A stretch of DNA of 64,000 nt. Origin: Macrothele yani (lineage: Eukaryota > Arthropoda > Arachnida > Araneae > Macrothelidae). Below are positions 53,991 through 64,000 of the stretch, piece after piece. A program made the position numbers and the translations under genes. The notes beneath the pieces are model-generated. The model had not been told where the DNA came from. It saw only the letters and a program-made list of their open reading frames with translations, and searched no databases. The first letter of the stretch is position 1. Every line of letters begins with the position of its first letter. Location of the stretch: contig CM077024.1 of NCBI GenBank assembly GCA_039090855.1, positions 65,495,594 through 65,559,593 of the forward strand. The letters are read 5' to 3'.

Positions 53991-56130
53991 TACATATATA
54001 CATATTACTAAGCTGTTCTCTGAGATTCAGAGGTTAGCTCCAAAAAGAAATACAAACTACCAGATATTGTTATTTATTGTTGTTGTATCAAACTTCTCCA
54101 TCTACAGCGATCTTGACATACAACTCGGGCTTCACTGACATTCATTACAGGCCATGCACAAGATCTTCTATACTTCATACTCCTAATTTGTTTCTCATGC
54201 AGACACTACTGAATCTGATCCTCCCATGACTTCCTTGGCCTTCCTCTGCCTTTCCTTCCTGCCACTTGGGTTAAAAAGATTTTCTTAGTAAGCATCTCAT
54301 CACCAATTCTTTCAACATGGCCAAAACACCGAAGCATATTAGTCTCCATCTTGCTAACAACATTTTCCTTCACATCACACAACTGCAACACATCTTCATT
54401 CCTCACACAATCAGAATGCGCCTTGCCACAAACCCTCCGTAAGTAACGCATTTCTCCAGCACACAAACAACTCCTATGTTTCTTCTGCAGTACCCAGGTT
54501 TCACTGCCATACATCAAAGTAGGAACAATTACACTCTCATACACAGCTATGCAGAACTCTCATGAGGACCACCCATCATTCCTGTGAAAACCTCCCAGAG
54601 CAGCCATGACTTTCAATGAAGAATTCACTCGCCTACTAATTTCACCATCCAATTTTTCTCTGTCAAACATGCTTCTAAATACACAAACTCACTCACCTGG
54701 TCAATCACTTTGCCAATTACACTTACATAACATTCAGTGCCACCAGTTCCTCTCTCAAAAACCATAACGTTGGTTTTTCCCTTATTTATACTCAGTTTGA
54801 ATTTCATGCAAATTTCGTACATCCGGGACAACATACTCTGCAACTCACTTTTGCTCTCTGCCAACAGAACAGTGTCATCAGCATACAGCAATCTGCACAC
54901 ACAGATATCACCAAGACATAAACCAGTATTAACTATTTTGGCATCACGCATGCATGCATCCATAAATATATTAAACAGCCAGGGTGACGTTACATAACCT
55001 TGCCTGACTCCTGCACCAATAGAAACCCATTTTGATAAAACACCATTCACTCGCATACTGTGCAATCATCTGCATCTGTCTCAGAATCCTCTTTGCTTTC
55101 CTGATCTAATAACTCACAGAAATATTCACCCCATCTTTCACTTAACTCATTGGGCTCCCATATCGTTTCCCCAACCTATCTTTCCAAAAAGCCAATTCAT
55201 GCCTTTCCACCTTCTCCTTCCTATCTTTTGCCTTACTCTGGCGAACCAGTTTAGTGGCTTCATGCTTCTTACAGCGATAATCATCCACAGAAACTCTACC
55301 TTGCAACGTCCCCAAATAGGCTTCCTTCTTTCTCTTTACTGCCTCTTCAATTTCACTATTCCACCAAGCATCACCTTTGTTGTTACCCATTATTGTGGTG
55401 CCACAGACCTCTTCAGCAGCAGTGACTACACAGTTCTAAAACATGCCCACTTCTTTTCTACATCCCTCTCACAAGACTTCAGCTCCTTCAGTCATTCTCT
55501 GAGTACATCAGAATAACGCTGATGATTTTCAGGGAGCCTTTCAACCTTTATTCTTTCCATCCTGGGCCTCTTCCTTTTTCTTTTCCTCCAACCAACATTC
55601 AGTTTCACTCATGACACTACCAAGTAAAGATCAGAGCCAACATCTGCACCTCTCATCACACGAGTGAACAATTAAGTGTTTCAGACGCTGATCATAGGCA
55701 ACAAAATCTATCACACCCTTTTGGCCAAGAGTACAATTTTCCCAAGTATATGTGTGGATGTACTTGTGGTTGAAAAATTTATTAGATACACACAAACCAT
55801 TCTCAATGCACAGTTCAATTAATCTTTCACCATTATCATTCACACAAGGATCATTAAACTTTCCCAGAACATTGTCAGCAATTGCATTCTGCACACCTAC
55901 TATAGCATTGAAATCCCCTGCTATTATAACTTTCTCTTTAGCCCCAAACTGGCTCAAAACAAATTATAGTTCATTCCAGAAATCTTTCTTCCTATCAGAG
56001 AGTTCAGAGTCACAAGGAGCATACACTACAACAATTACTATTCTCTGAAGTTTCACTTTCAAACGAATCAAAAGAATTCTCTCACTTATGCAATTATAGT
56101 GAATCAAGTTGTTCTTCATCTTTTCACTTC
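53991..56130 (-). mobile_element. Inner LINE copy (same family, opposite strand)
   Basis: A minus-strand copy inserted into the outer LINE at TAGTAC, present at both joins (53983-53990; about 56128-56134). Its 3' end carries the hairpin CTCTGAATCTCAGAG and an ATGT-rich tail at 53991-54045. Its 5' side starts near 56130 with endonuclease codons, so it is slightly 5' truncated. Confidence 0.85.
54206..55980 (-). pseudogene. Inner LINE endonuclease-RT, internally deleted
   Basis: Minus-strand order. The endonuclease KEKVIIAGDFNAIVG..NGERLIELCIENGL...TYTWENCTLGQKGVIDFV (55950-55690) comes first. A linker with MGNNKGDAWWNSEIEEAVKRKKEAYL (55390) follows, then KRYGSPMS (55145). After only about 80 bases the RT resumes at GVLSKWVSIGAGVRQGYVTSPWLFNIFMD (55045) and CRLLYADDTVLLAES (54890). 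The whole RT amino half with motif A is missing, a deletion of several hundred bases against the outer copy. The C-terminus follows: ESVIVPTLMYGSETWVLQKKHRS..CAGEMRYLRRVCGK, NMLRCFGHVERIGDEMLTKKIF and RKGRGRPRKSWEDQIQ. Confidence 0.88.
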
Positions 56131-57495
56131 TGGTAGTACTGAATGTAATATAAGTCTAATGGCACAGTGATTGACCAGGTGAATGAGTATGTGTATTTAG
56201 GAAGCATGTTTGACAGAGAGAACAAATTGGATGGTGAAATTAGTTGCAAAGTGAATTCTTCATTGAAAGTCATGGTTGCTTTTGGAGGTTTTCACAGAAA
56301 TGATGTGTTCTCAAGAGTCCCGAATGGCTGTGTATGAAAGTGTAATTGTTCCTACTCTGATGCATTGCAGTGAAACCTGGGTTCTACAGAAAAAACATAG
56401 GAGTCATTTGTGTGCTGGAGAAATCAGTTACTTACGGGGGGGGGGGGGGGGGCAAGACACATTCTGATTGTGTGAGGAATGAAGATGTGTTGCAGTTATG
56501 TGATGTGAAGCAAAATGTTGTTAGCAAGGTGGAGACTAATATGCTTCGGTGGTTTGGCCATGTTGAAAGAATGAGTGATGAGATGCTTACTAAGAAAATC
56601 ATTTTAGCCCAAGTGGCAGGAAGGGAAGGCAGAGAAAGGCCTAGTAAGACATGGGTGGATCAGATTCAGTAGTGTCTGCATGAGAAAACGATTATGAGTA
56701 TGAAATATAGAAGATTGTGTGTACGTCGTGTAACGTATGTCAGTGAAGCCCGAGTTGTATGTCAAGATCGTTGTAAATGGAAAAGTTTGATACGGCAACA
56801 GTAAGTAAAAATTATCACGTAATTTGTATTTCTTTGTGGAGCTAAAGGGCCGTCCATAAAGTATGTCCATGACTTTTTACTATTTTTAGACTCCCCCTCC
56901 CCCATGTCACATTTTGTCCGACTGTTGACACACACCCCATAAAAAGTACGTACTAATTCCTGCAACCCACTTTATTTTTGACGACTGCTTTTAGAAGTCT
57001 GTTGAGAAACAGAAAGAATATATGTAATTATTTAAAAGAATCTTCCATATATTTACACATTTGCTTCAGAAAATATTTATTATTTAGGAATTAATTTATT
57101 CCCAAATGCTACCCGAACTTTATCATTCGAAAATAAAGATCTATAAATTAACACACGCATTCTAGGTTGCAACACTCTTGATTATACCATCTACAAAACA
57201 CGATAGATTTGGTAGTACAAATACTAGAACTTAATATTCTGATTTAGCTAAATATCATCAGAAATCTGAAATATTTCATACTTTTTTTTAACTATTAAAA
57301 GAAGAAAACAAAAAACAAAACGAAGAAATACCATCCACTACATTTTTTCCGCTGGACGTCTGAATTACAAAACCTCCCCTCCCCCATGTCTCATTTGGTC
57401 CGATTGTCAGGAACCCCCTCCCCCTGTAATATCGGACGTACTTTATGGACGGCCCCTAACCTCGGAATCTCAGAGAACAGCTTAGTGATAATGAT
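56131..57495 (+). pseudogene. Outer LINE copy, C-terminal part and 3' tail
   Basis: Continues from 53990: STECNISL, NGTVIDQVNEYVYLGSMFDRENKLDGEIS, ESVIVPTLMHCSETWVLQKKHRSHLCAGEIS, NMLRWFGHVERMSDEMLTKKIILAQVAGRE..TWVDQIQ (stop 56670s). A G run at 56437-56452 breaks the frame. The 3' UTR is itself interrupted by a Harbinger-like MITE at 56846-57456. The terminal hairpin (AATCTCAGAG..) and TGATAATGATGATG tail follow at 57460-57500. Confidence 0.88.
56846..57456. mobile_element. PIF/Harbinger-like MITE, TAA duplication
   Basis: TIRs AGGGCCGTCCATAAAGTATGTCC at 56846 and the complement of GGACGTACTTTATGGACGGCCCC at 57456, flanked by TAA on each side (56843-56845; 57457-57459). A 3-bp TWA duplication suggests PIF/Harbinger. 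Removing it restores the LINE 3' sequence GAGCTAACCTC. CCCCTCCCCCATGTC occurs near both ends in the same orientation. No transposase. Confidence 0.8.
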
Positions 57496-57499
57496 GATG

Positions 57500-57985
57500 A
57501 TGCATTTCTTTTACACCAGATTTCACAAAATTGTGTATTTTCTTTTCAGCTACATCATCACAAGAAAGAAAATGATACAGTCTTCAATTAAATATCCTCC
57601 AAATTTGGAATTATGGACAAACAAGCTAATTTTTTTTTTCTTTCTATTTTTTTTTTTTTTTTTTTTGGCCTGTGACATTATTGTTACCTTTTGACAAGGA
57701 AGCTGATAACTTCAACCGATGCAAGTTTGATTATAGCATGGAATATTACTCAGTCTAAAGTCCCATACACCACTGATATAATATGCAGAAGAGGTTATTA
57801 AAATTTTACATCCATATAATGATCTAAAACAGATTAACAACACAAACTGTGATTTTGTGTCACACAATAGAGTGGCATATTTGTAAAATAAGTAAGGACT
57901 TTGGGAGAACATCTACTGATTTAAAAACTTGTTTGTTAGCTATGTTTAGCCTATGTTTTTAAATGCATAGTTTAGAATTTTTCAG
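57500..57985. other. Non-coding stretch with poly-T
   Basis: A poly-T/C tract at about 57630-57666. No gene seen; it may include 5' parts of the hAT element that follows. Confidence 0.45.
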
Positions 57986-58405
57986 CAGATATAACTGAGA
58001 AAAGAAAAAAATACTAGATTTAGTAACACCTAAAGAAACTACTCATGGTGTTGATATTAAAAGTGCACTTGATACTGCATTGGCAGATGCTGGTGTACTG
58101 CTAAAAAATCTTTCAAGCGTGACAACTGATGGAGCACCTGCAACGTTAGGTGAAAGTGTAGGTCTCGTTGGACTCTTAAAAAGCCCTTTCAGAATTCCTC
58201 AGTTTTCACCTTGTCACAGCATTATTCAATGTGGGTATTAACAGCCAAATATTTCAAATATGATATTGTTATGAACACTGTTCTACAAATCATCAATTAT
58301 ATCCACTGAAATTCAAAGAAACATTGCCAGTTCAAAAACTTCCTTGAAGAGTTAGATTACTCCCATGACCTATCTTTATACTGTTTTGTGACATAGCTAT
58401 CAACT
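57986..58405 (+). pseudogene. hAT transposase (Charlie/ZBED-like), part 1
   Basis: The plus strand reads TPKETTHGVDIKSALDTALADAGVLLKNLSSVTTDGAPATLGE..VGLVGLLKS..PFRIPQFSPCHSIIQ (58030-58230), then traces of MNTVLQIINYI and SKTSLKS-like coding. The VTTDGAP motif carries a catalytic Asp of hAT transposases, and the CHxIIHQ motif is recognisable (CHSIIQC here). It is cut by the mariner at 58408-59683 and resumes after it. The BED finger and N-terminus are missing. Related domesticated genes (ZBED5, SCAND3-like, GTF2IRD2 tail) exist in vertebrates. This copy has stops and is a relic. Confidence 0.8.
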
Positions 58406-58407
58406 TA

Positions 58408-59683
58408 TTGGGTGTACAAATAAGTTCACATCGTTTTTCGGTTGAAAAAGGTAATAGTTTGTCATAGACAGATAACGGTTATTTTATTCAAAATATTTGC
58501 CTTTGCAACATTCAACCTTCCCCCACTTTTCAGGCAATAAGTGAATTCTGCGACAGAAGAAGTCCGGTTGTTTGGAAGCAATCCAGTTATCAAGCCAATT
58601 TTGGATCTCCTCATAAGAACGGAACCGCTCTCCAGAAAGAGCGTTCTGCAGGGATCGAAACAAATGGTAATCTGATGGTGCGATGTCTGGTGAATACGGC
58701 GAATGAGGTAACACATCCCAGTAAGAGCTTCTACAATTTCCTTGACCAGTATCGCGACATGAGGTCTGGCATTGTCATGCTAGAGAACAACCTTGTCATG
58801 TCTTTTCGCCGTTTCACTCTCAATGCACGGCTCAAATTGATTAGTTGTTGTTGATAACGTTCAGCGTTGATGCTCTGGCATGGTTGCAGCAGCTCATAGT
58901 ACACCACACTCTTCTGGTCCCAAGAGATACACAGCATAACCTTACTCCCATGAATATTCTGCTTTGGCATTGATGGACCTGGTGTACCTGAACGCACCCA
59001 TGCTTTTGGTCATTTCGGAGTATCGTAGTGAATCCATTTTTTGTCTTCTGTAGTGCGATTCGATGCAAAAATTATTTTCTTGTGTGTCTTTGCAGGTGCA
59101 ATTCACAGATGGTTATGTGCTTTGCAATGTCTCTTTCTCTCAATTCATGTGGGACCCAATTTCCTTGCTTTTGAACCATTCCCATTGCATGTAGACATTG
59201 AGAAATGCATTGTTGGGTAACATGTAATGCCATTTCTAACTCTGCTTCTGTTTGGCATGGATCTTCATCCAGTAATGCCTCCAAAGCAGCATCTTCAAAT
59301 TTTTTTGGTGCACCTTCACGTTCTTTGTCTTCCACGTCGAAATCATTCCCTTTGAATTGTCGGAACCACTGTCTACACGTGCTTTCAGCTAGAGCATGTT
59401 CACCATAAGCTTCCACAAGCAAAAAGTGACTTTCGGCAGCAGTTTTCTTTACAAAGAGGTAATGCAGCAAAACTTCCTGCATATGCTGTTTTTTGGCACA
59501 AATTCAACAATTTCAATGCACTGACAAACAATGATTTTCACACTGCAACGAACTGTTCTCCACTAATTATCAAAGCTTGTTGCAAGGACTTTCTTATGCA
59601 CATGCTGTGCTTTGCAATTACATGAAATCTGTGCTAGTTACGCCATCTATTCGCAAATGATGTAAACTGATTTGTACACCCAA
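58408..59683 (-). mobile_element. Mariner transposon with TIRs, inserted in hAT gene
   Basis: Ends TTGGGTGTACAAATAAGTT at 58408 and the complement of CTGATTTGTACACCCAA at 59683, with TA on both sides (58406-58407; 59684-59685). 1276 bp. It interrupts the hAT transposase, so it is younger than that copy. Confidence 0.95.
58487..59482 (-). pseudogene. Mariner transposase, lightly decayed
   Basis: Minus strand, start at 59482: MQEVLLHYLFVKKTAAESHFLLVEAYGEHALAESTCRQWFRQFKGNDFDVEDKEREGAP (first HTH). EALLDEDPCQTEAELEMAL..CISQCLHAMG (second HTH) and KQGNWVPHELRERD (WVPHEL) follow, then HLQRHTRK. After a shift come FTTILRNDQKHGCVQVH-region codons, where the GDEKW first-Asp block is damaged (59050), then SKVMLCISWDQKSVVYYELLQP and MTRLFSSMTMPDLM (HDNARPH altered by shift, 58770). 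The last part is PHSPYSPDIAPSDYHLFRSLQNALSGERF (third Asp present, about 58690) to the stop near 58487. The first 136 residues are fully open. Confidence 0.88.
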
Positions 59684-59685
59684 TA

Positions 59686-60027
59686 TAATGTGTTAAGAAA
59701 GTTCATGGAATTATTCAAATTTGGTTTTGGTTTTCCTAAAGAAAAAAGGAACACTGTATCCACAATTGGAAGATGATGAATGGATACAGGATTTCATGAT
59801 TTTGACTGACATAATGCAACATTTACAAACTCTAAATTTAGCACTACAGGGAAAGGATAAAATTATTTCTGATCTCACTCAGACAGTTTTTAGCCTTCAA
59901 AAGAAAATACAGGTTTTTCAAAATGACCTTATTACAAAAAAATTTAATCACTTTCCTTGTGTGAAGTATGAAGAAATTGAAACACATGATCAAATGCTGA
60001 AAAACTATCGAGGTAAATTACAATAAT
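59686..60027 (+). pseudogene. hAT transposase (Charlie/ZBED-like), part 2
   Basis: VLRKFMELFKFGFGFPKEK (about 59695, in a shifted frame), then open from about 59745: YPQLEDDEWIQDFMILTDIMQHLQTLNLALQGKDKIISDLTQTVFSLQKKIQVFQNDL...KFNHFPCVKYEEIETH. This is the insertion-domain and helical part that follows the core in Charlie-type proteins. The C-terminal hATC dimerisation domain was not found downstream. Confidence 0.8.
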
Positions 60028-60843
60028 TTTGCTTGACATTTTTAAAGTTCAATTTTATGATTTATAACTGTTTAGGCATCACACATTTGCTTTTCTTGTA
60101 AACCCACTCAAAATTAATGTGACTGATCAGTGAAAGGTTTCAGATTACTAAAACTCTGATTCTTGAAACATCTGCTGGAGAAATGGAATTATTAGAAATT
60201 CAGGAAGATCGGGGATCAAAAATACACCATAAATCATCACTGTCAGATGTCGAATTCTGTGGACTCTTGTTCATGAATCTAAGTATCCCCATCTCAGGAG
60301 TGCTAGTTGTCGACTCATTTCATTTTTCAATATAACATACATATATGAATCACTGTACTCTACTATGAAATTCATAAAATTGAAATATGCACAGCTAACA
60401 AACCAACACCAGCTAATGTGCACAGCATTCACAAACTATGAATCAGATTTCAAATGCTTGATGATCAAACTGCAAAGACAGAAAAAGCCTCTACCAGTAC
60501 CAAAAAAAGTAAGAATAATTATCACATACTGTTATCATTACTGTTATTAACACATTATTTTAAATTATTGACACCTATCTACATTAATAAATGCTTAATG
60601 TCTATATGTGAAACATTTTATCCCCAAGGGACAAAAATAAGGGAGTTTAAGGTTAATTCTAAATCTTTTGAAGCAATGTTTATATTTAACAACAATGAAA
60701 AATTTAGTTGCCTGTTTATCTTTTTTAACAATAATGGCAAATGTTAAGATTTCAACAAGAATAAAAATTTAACCCATAATGTTTTTGTTTTTGTTTTTTT
60801 AAAGGGAGGGAAGTAGGTTAGACATGCTTAAAAGGCTTGTTAT
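60028..60843. other. Non-coding stretch after the hAT relic
   Basis: Small frames at 60365-60550 and 60454-60747 have no recognised motif and could be degraded hAT C-terminus. Poly-T near 60781-60800. Confidence 0.4.
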
Positions 60844-61158
60844 TTAACCCTTTAAAGCAGCTGATATTTCTGAAACAAATGGTACCAAAATTTTCTGTGC
60901 TCCCCAAACAAAAATGTTCACATAGTCTTTTCACAAAAGCCATGGTAAAACAATTCCTTTCCACCTCTAATCTCCAGAGTACCGACTATAAACCTATCAC
61001 AGGTGATAAGCACTTCCTTCTAGACCTTTACTCTCTGCTCATGACCCAAGGTATGAAGAGGAAGGACTAGTCCCCCTGATATGGACACGATACTAATGGG
61101 CAAAACATGTGTCACAAACATCTTTTTTCTTTCTTAGGTTTGTCTCCATTGTTATATA

Positions 61159-62358
61159 CACTATCTACCAACAAGTAATTGGACACCCCTGCAATCAACG
61201 ATATCTGTGGCCCTGATACACGTCACGGCCGCCACCGTTAAATGTCTTGTGGGAAACTACAGCGCAATCATTCGCATGCAAGATGCCACGCAGTTCGGAG
61301 CTCTACGATTTCGAGAAAGGTGTAATCGTCGGGCATCACAGAAATGGCTGATCCATAAATGACATATCCAGCGAGTTGAAGTACCCAAAATCGACAGTGG
61401 CTTACGTGATCGGCAAGTGGAAGATGAGAGGTGACTGTCGGAATGTGCCCCGACCCAGCAGACCCACAAAACTGGGAGTTACAGACCGACGGGTGCTGGC
61501 CAGAGAAATTCGGAAGAACCGCACCAAATCGATAGGCCACATCCGCTAGGAGTTTCAACAGGCATTCTTTCGATGAATACCATCCGTAAGGAAGCCCATC
61601 TGCTCGGTTATCATGGACGTGCTGCCGCCCACAAGCCTTTGATCACCAAGTCCAATAGCGCTGCTAGGCTAACGTGGTGTAAAGAACGTTGACTGTGGAC
61701 CCTTGAACAGTAGAAACAGGTTCTCTGGAGCGATGAATCAAGGTTCACACTCTACCGTTCGGATGGCAGGGTCTGGGTTTGGCATCTACCTGGAGAACGC
61801 CTCCTGCCGGAATGTATTGTGCCAACTGTGAAGTTCGGCAGCGGTGGAATTATGCTATGGGGGTGTTTCTCCTGGTATGACACGGGACCCTTGGTCGCAA
61901 CTCCCGGTAGACTCAATGCCGAGACCTACTGCACCATTTTGGGTGACCATGCGCTTCCTAGGTTGTGGCAGTTTTACGGGGTGGACCCATGTTACTTTCA
62001 GGATGACAATGCCACCTGTCATGTTGCAAGGTCCAGCATGGCTTGGTATGGTGACAATGGGGTTAATCGAATGGACTGACCTGCACAGAGCCCGGACCTT
62101 AACATTATCGAGCACCTCTGGGACGAGTTGGAGCGTCGACTTAAGGGGTGCCCCCACTGTCCGAAATCGGTGACCTGTCTTCTCCAAGCCGAGTGGAAGA
62201 AAATACCGCTAGCCATCGTACAACGCCTGGTTGAGAGTATGCCCCGGAGGGTCGCAGCTGTAATCGCCGCTCGTGGAGGCTCCACCAACTATTGAAGGTG
62301 AATAAACTTCGTTTTCCTTTGCTATCACAGGTGTCCAATGACTTGTTGGTAGATAGTG
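61159..62358 (+). mobile_element. Tc1-like transposon with TIRs and TA duplication
   Basis: TIRs CACTATCTACCAACAAGTAA at 61159 and the complement of GACTTGTTGGTAGATAGTG at 62358, with TA on both sides (61157-61158; 62359-62360). Exactly 1200 bp. GC-richer than the surroundings. Confidence 0.95.
61283..62295 (+). pseudogene. Tc1-like transposase, nearly complete
   Basis: Start ATG 61283: MPRSSELYDFEKGVIVGHHRNG, then a stop where Arg/Leu is usual, SINDISSELKYPKSTVAYVIGKWK (first HTH), VPRPSRPTKLGVTDRRVLAREIRKN (GRPR-type linker and second HTH) and KEAHLLGYHGRAAAHKP. Core: QVLWSDESRFTLYRSDGRVWVWHLPGE (first Asp, 61730), GGIMLWGCFSWYDTGPLV, PCYFQDDNATCHVA (second Asp, about 62005), QSPDLNIIEHLWDELERRL (Glu, 62110; 34 residues after the Asp by my count, so DD34E). 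The end is VESMPRRVAAVIAARGGSTNY-stop at 62295. About five stops and one or two frameshifts (near 61560) remain. At least one stop is TGA in a likely former CGA. Confidence 0.92.
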
Positions 62359-62590
62359 TATATTTTAACAGGTAACCTGACAAAAAGGATTTATGTCAAT
62401 CTTCCTTTTAATAAATGACTACTTTGGATAATAAAGCTTAGGAGATGGCAATGGTTTTTAATGCTCAAATTCACTTGTTCTAGCTGCGTTTAGCCCACTT
62501 TTTAGACAACGAATATACTCCTTCAAGCTGATTTCAGCCCATTTTACTAACCCCGAGTTAATTCATTCCCGCAGGTTAAAGGGTTAATAC

Positions 62591-64000
62591 AGTCGCATCC
62601 ATTTATATCAAACTTAAGGGAACAGTTGTAATTGTTTGATACACGAGGGCCAATTGCGCATCACTTCTGTGCAAATATTCGTTTTAGAGTTATGCATGCA
62701 CAGTTGTGTTGCCTCATCCATTAGCTACACCTTGACACCCTGTTATGCGGTTGTGGTTATGTTAAAGGTTTATGCTGTGTCTTAATTATGTTTAAGTTAG
62801 TAGAACAGCCCAAGGAACTTAGAAAGAGGAGAGGTAAGGCTAATCGCCTTTGTTTCTGTGCCTGCCAGCAGGCTGTCTCCCTACGAGCTGGAGTGCAACA
62901 TCACAGTGGCCATAAATGATCTTTCAAGCATTCAAAGTCATTCGGAGCTTGTGCTGTAGTGTTGATTATTCACTGCATTTCTTTGTCAATTTTAGACCTG
63001 CTTTGTCCTTTTCATTCGTTTTTTTTTTTTCTTCAATTGTTTTCTGTGTAACATACAACTATCTTGAAAATGCCTGGATACGCTGTTGCCCTTTGTCATA
63101 ATCACAGTTCAAAGAAAAGGAAAGATGTTACATACCATGTTTTCCCATCGGATAGCGATTTATTGAAGCAATGGGTAGCAAAATGTTGTCGAAAGGATGC
63201 ATTCAATGCAAAGAAAGCTCGAATGTGTTCAGAACATTTTGATGTTTCGAACTATGAACGGAATCTTAGAAATTTATAATTACCGAACTTGCCTTCCAGT
63301 AAAAAACCGAGAAAAGATGTTGTGCCTACAAAAAAATATACCTTATCAGATGGAGGAGCAAACTTCTGTTCAAAGTGAACGGTTTAAGACCAGAGAGGTC
63401 AAAAAAAAGGTATTAAATTGAATTGAAAGTATATCTCCAATTAAACGTCAAATCACATCAGGTCACAATGAAAGTGATAGCATTCCTGACCAACATTTAT
63501 CACCGACGTTATGTGAGAAGTGTGAATGTCTGAACAAAAATATAATGCAACTGAAGAGTGAAAATAATTCACCACGGGAAGAATTATCAAACGTAAGAAA
63601 ACAGTTGGTAATTATAAAACAATGCTCTTGCCTTGAGAAAAGAAGCCTGAAAATGGACAGAAGCTGAAAATGGACGTAAATATTTTGAAACGCAAATGCA
63701 AGAATAGAAATTTGCTGAGCAATGGTGAAAGGTAGCTAGCTATCATAAATTTATTTTGCCATTGTTTCACTGATGTGCAAATTCAAACTCTTGTGTCAAA
63801 AAAGATACCAGTAAAATGGAATGAACAAGATATAAGTCAAGCACTTGTTTTGCATGCTATTTCTCGAAAAGTATATCTTTTCATCAAAAATGAAATGCAC
63901 ATACCACTTGCAAGCATTTCCTCTCTAAAACTGTGGTGGTGTAAATTTGTATTTACCAATGGTTTAACTGGATCTGTTTTAAAGATGATGAAAGTGAATG
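62591..64000 (+). mobile_element. P-type (THAP) DNA transposon, 5' part, runs off the window
   Basis: CAGTCGCATCCATTTATATC at about 62591 may be the left terminus: P-group elements often begin CAG and it lies just 5' of the THAP gene. The right half is outside the window, so TIR and TSD cannot be tested. Confidence 0.5.
63070..64000 (+). pseudogene. THAP9/P-element-like transposase, N-terminal part
   Basis: ATG at 63070: MPGYAVALCHNHSSKKRKDVTYHVFPSDSDLLKQWVAKCCRKDAF..KARMCSEHFDVSNY, a THAP zinc finger (C2CH) that binds the element ends. The first Cys expected near YC.V..C appears to be Ala, leaving C-x..-C-x2-H. After a frameshift at about 63278 KPRKDVVPT follows, then an acidic/coiled linker with CEKCECLNKNIMQLKSEN (63515). 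A block parallel to P transposases lies at 63770-63990: MCKFKLLCQKRYQ (frame shifted), WNEQDISQALVLHAISRKVYLFIKNEMHIPLASISSLKLWW, ending in a GSVLKMMK motif at the window edge. Several stops and shifts are present. The RNase H core lies beyond the window. Confidence 0.82.

Larger units (their letters stand above)
60848..62583. mobile_element. piggyBac-like MITE hosting a Tc1 element
   Basis: TTAA-CCCTTTAAAGCAGC at 60844 is mirrored by GCAGGTTAAAGGG-TTAA ending at 62587. TTAA duplications and CCCTTTAA ends fit piggyBac-type non-autonomous elements. About 540 bp remain after removing the Tc1 at 61159-62358. No transposase of its own. Confidence 0.5.

Overview
The window is AT-rich eukaryotic DNA that is almost wholly transposable elements (TEs) in various stages of decay. 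I found no convincing host gene, no rRNA and no functional tRNA. The mixture is typical of a large invertebrate genome: Penelope-like retroelements of at least two lineages, an RTE-type LINE and a second LINE family, a Copia LTR element, a tRNA-derived SINE, many Tc1/mariner elements, a pogo/POGK-type element, hAT, PIF/Harbinger-like and piggyBac-like MITEs, and a THAP-domain P-type transposase. An arthropod, perhaps an arachnid or another chelicerate, is my best guess. This rests on overall composition, not on a diagnostic gene. Most coding remnants have several stops and frameshifts. A substantial share of the stops are TGA where CGA would be expected, which fits decay at methylated CpG.

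Layout. 0-7 kb: a DD41D mariner relic; a 4-kb palindrome with 1.3-kb arms around a Penelope-like RT; a Tc1 element. 7-20 kb: a LINE tail; a Penelope-like element with inverted ends and hammerhead-ribozyme remnants; a 240-bp palindrome carrying tRNA-like boxes A and B on both strands; a mariner; a hAT-like MITE; a head-to-head Penelope fold-back hit by a SINE; another Penelope-like copy with RT, GIY-YIG and ribozyme, inserted in a LINE tail. 20-31 kb: a Tc1 containing a hAT-like MITE containing a SINE; an RTE inserted into an older, oppositely oriented RTE and itself hit by a SINE; mariners and a pogo-type MITE. 31.4-36.4 kb: a full-length but dead Copia element with LTRs, TSD and half-tRNA primer site. 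36.4-45 kb: a piggyBac-like MITE, a mariner, a 3.3-kb DNA transposon of a type I cannot name, and a Tc1. 45.7-51.3 kb: a pogo/POGK element split by a second, internally deleted member of the unnamed type. 53-57.5 kb: a LINE split by an opposite copy of its own family, plus a Harbinger-like MITE. 58-64 kb: a hAT gene split by a mariner; a Tc1 inside a piggyBac-like MITE; the start of a THAP/P-type element that runs off the window.

The best candidates for something little described are: (1) the two related DNA transposons at 39084-42428 and 47521-49296, which share TAGGGTG ends, 8-bp target duplications and alignable proteins; (2) the recurrent inverted architecture of the Penelope-like copies, two of which carry hammerhead-like motifs at their ends; (3) the palindromic tRNA-like repeat at 11471-11712. 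Nesting order gives a relative chronology in several places. All assignments are by eye from motifs, with no database search.
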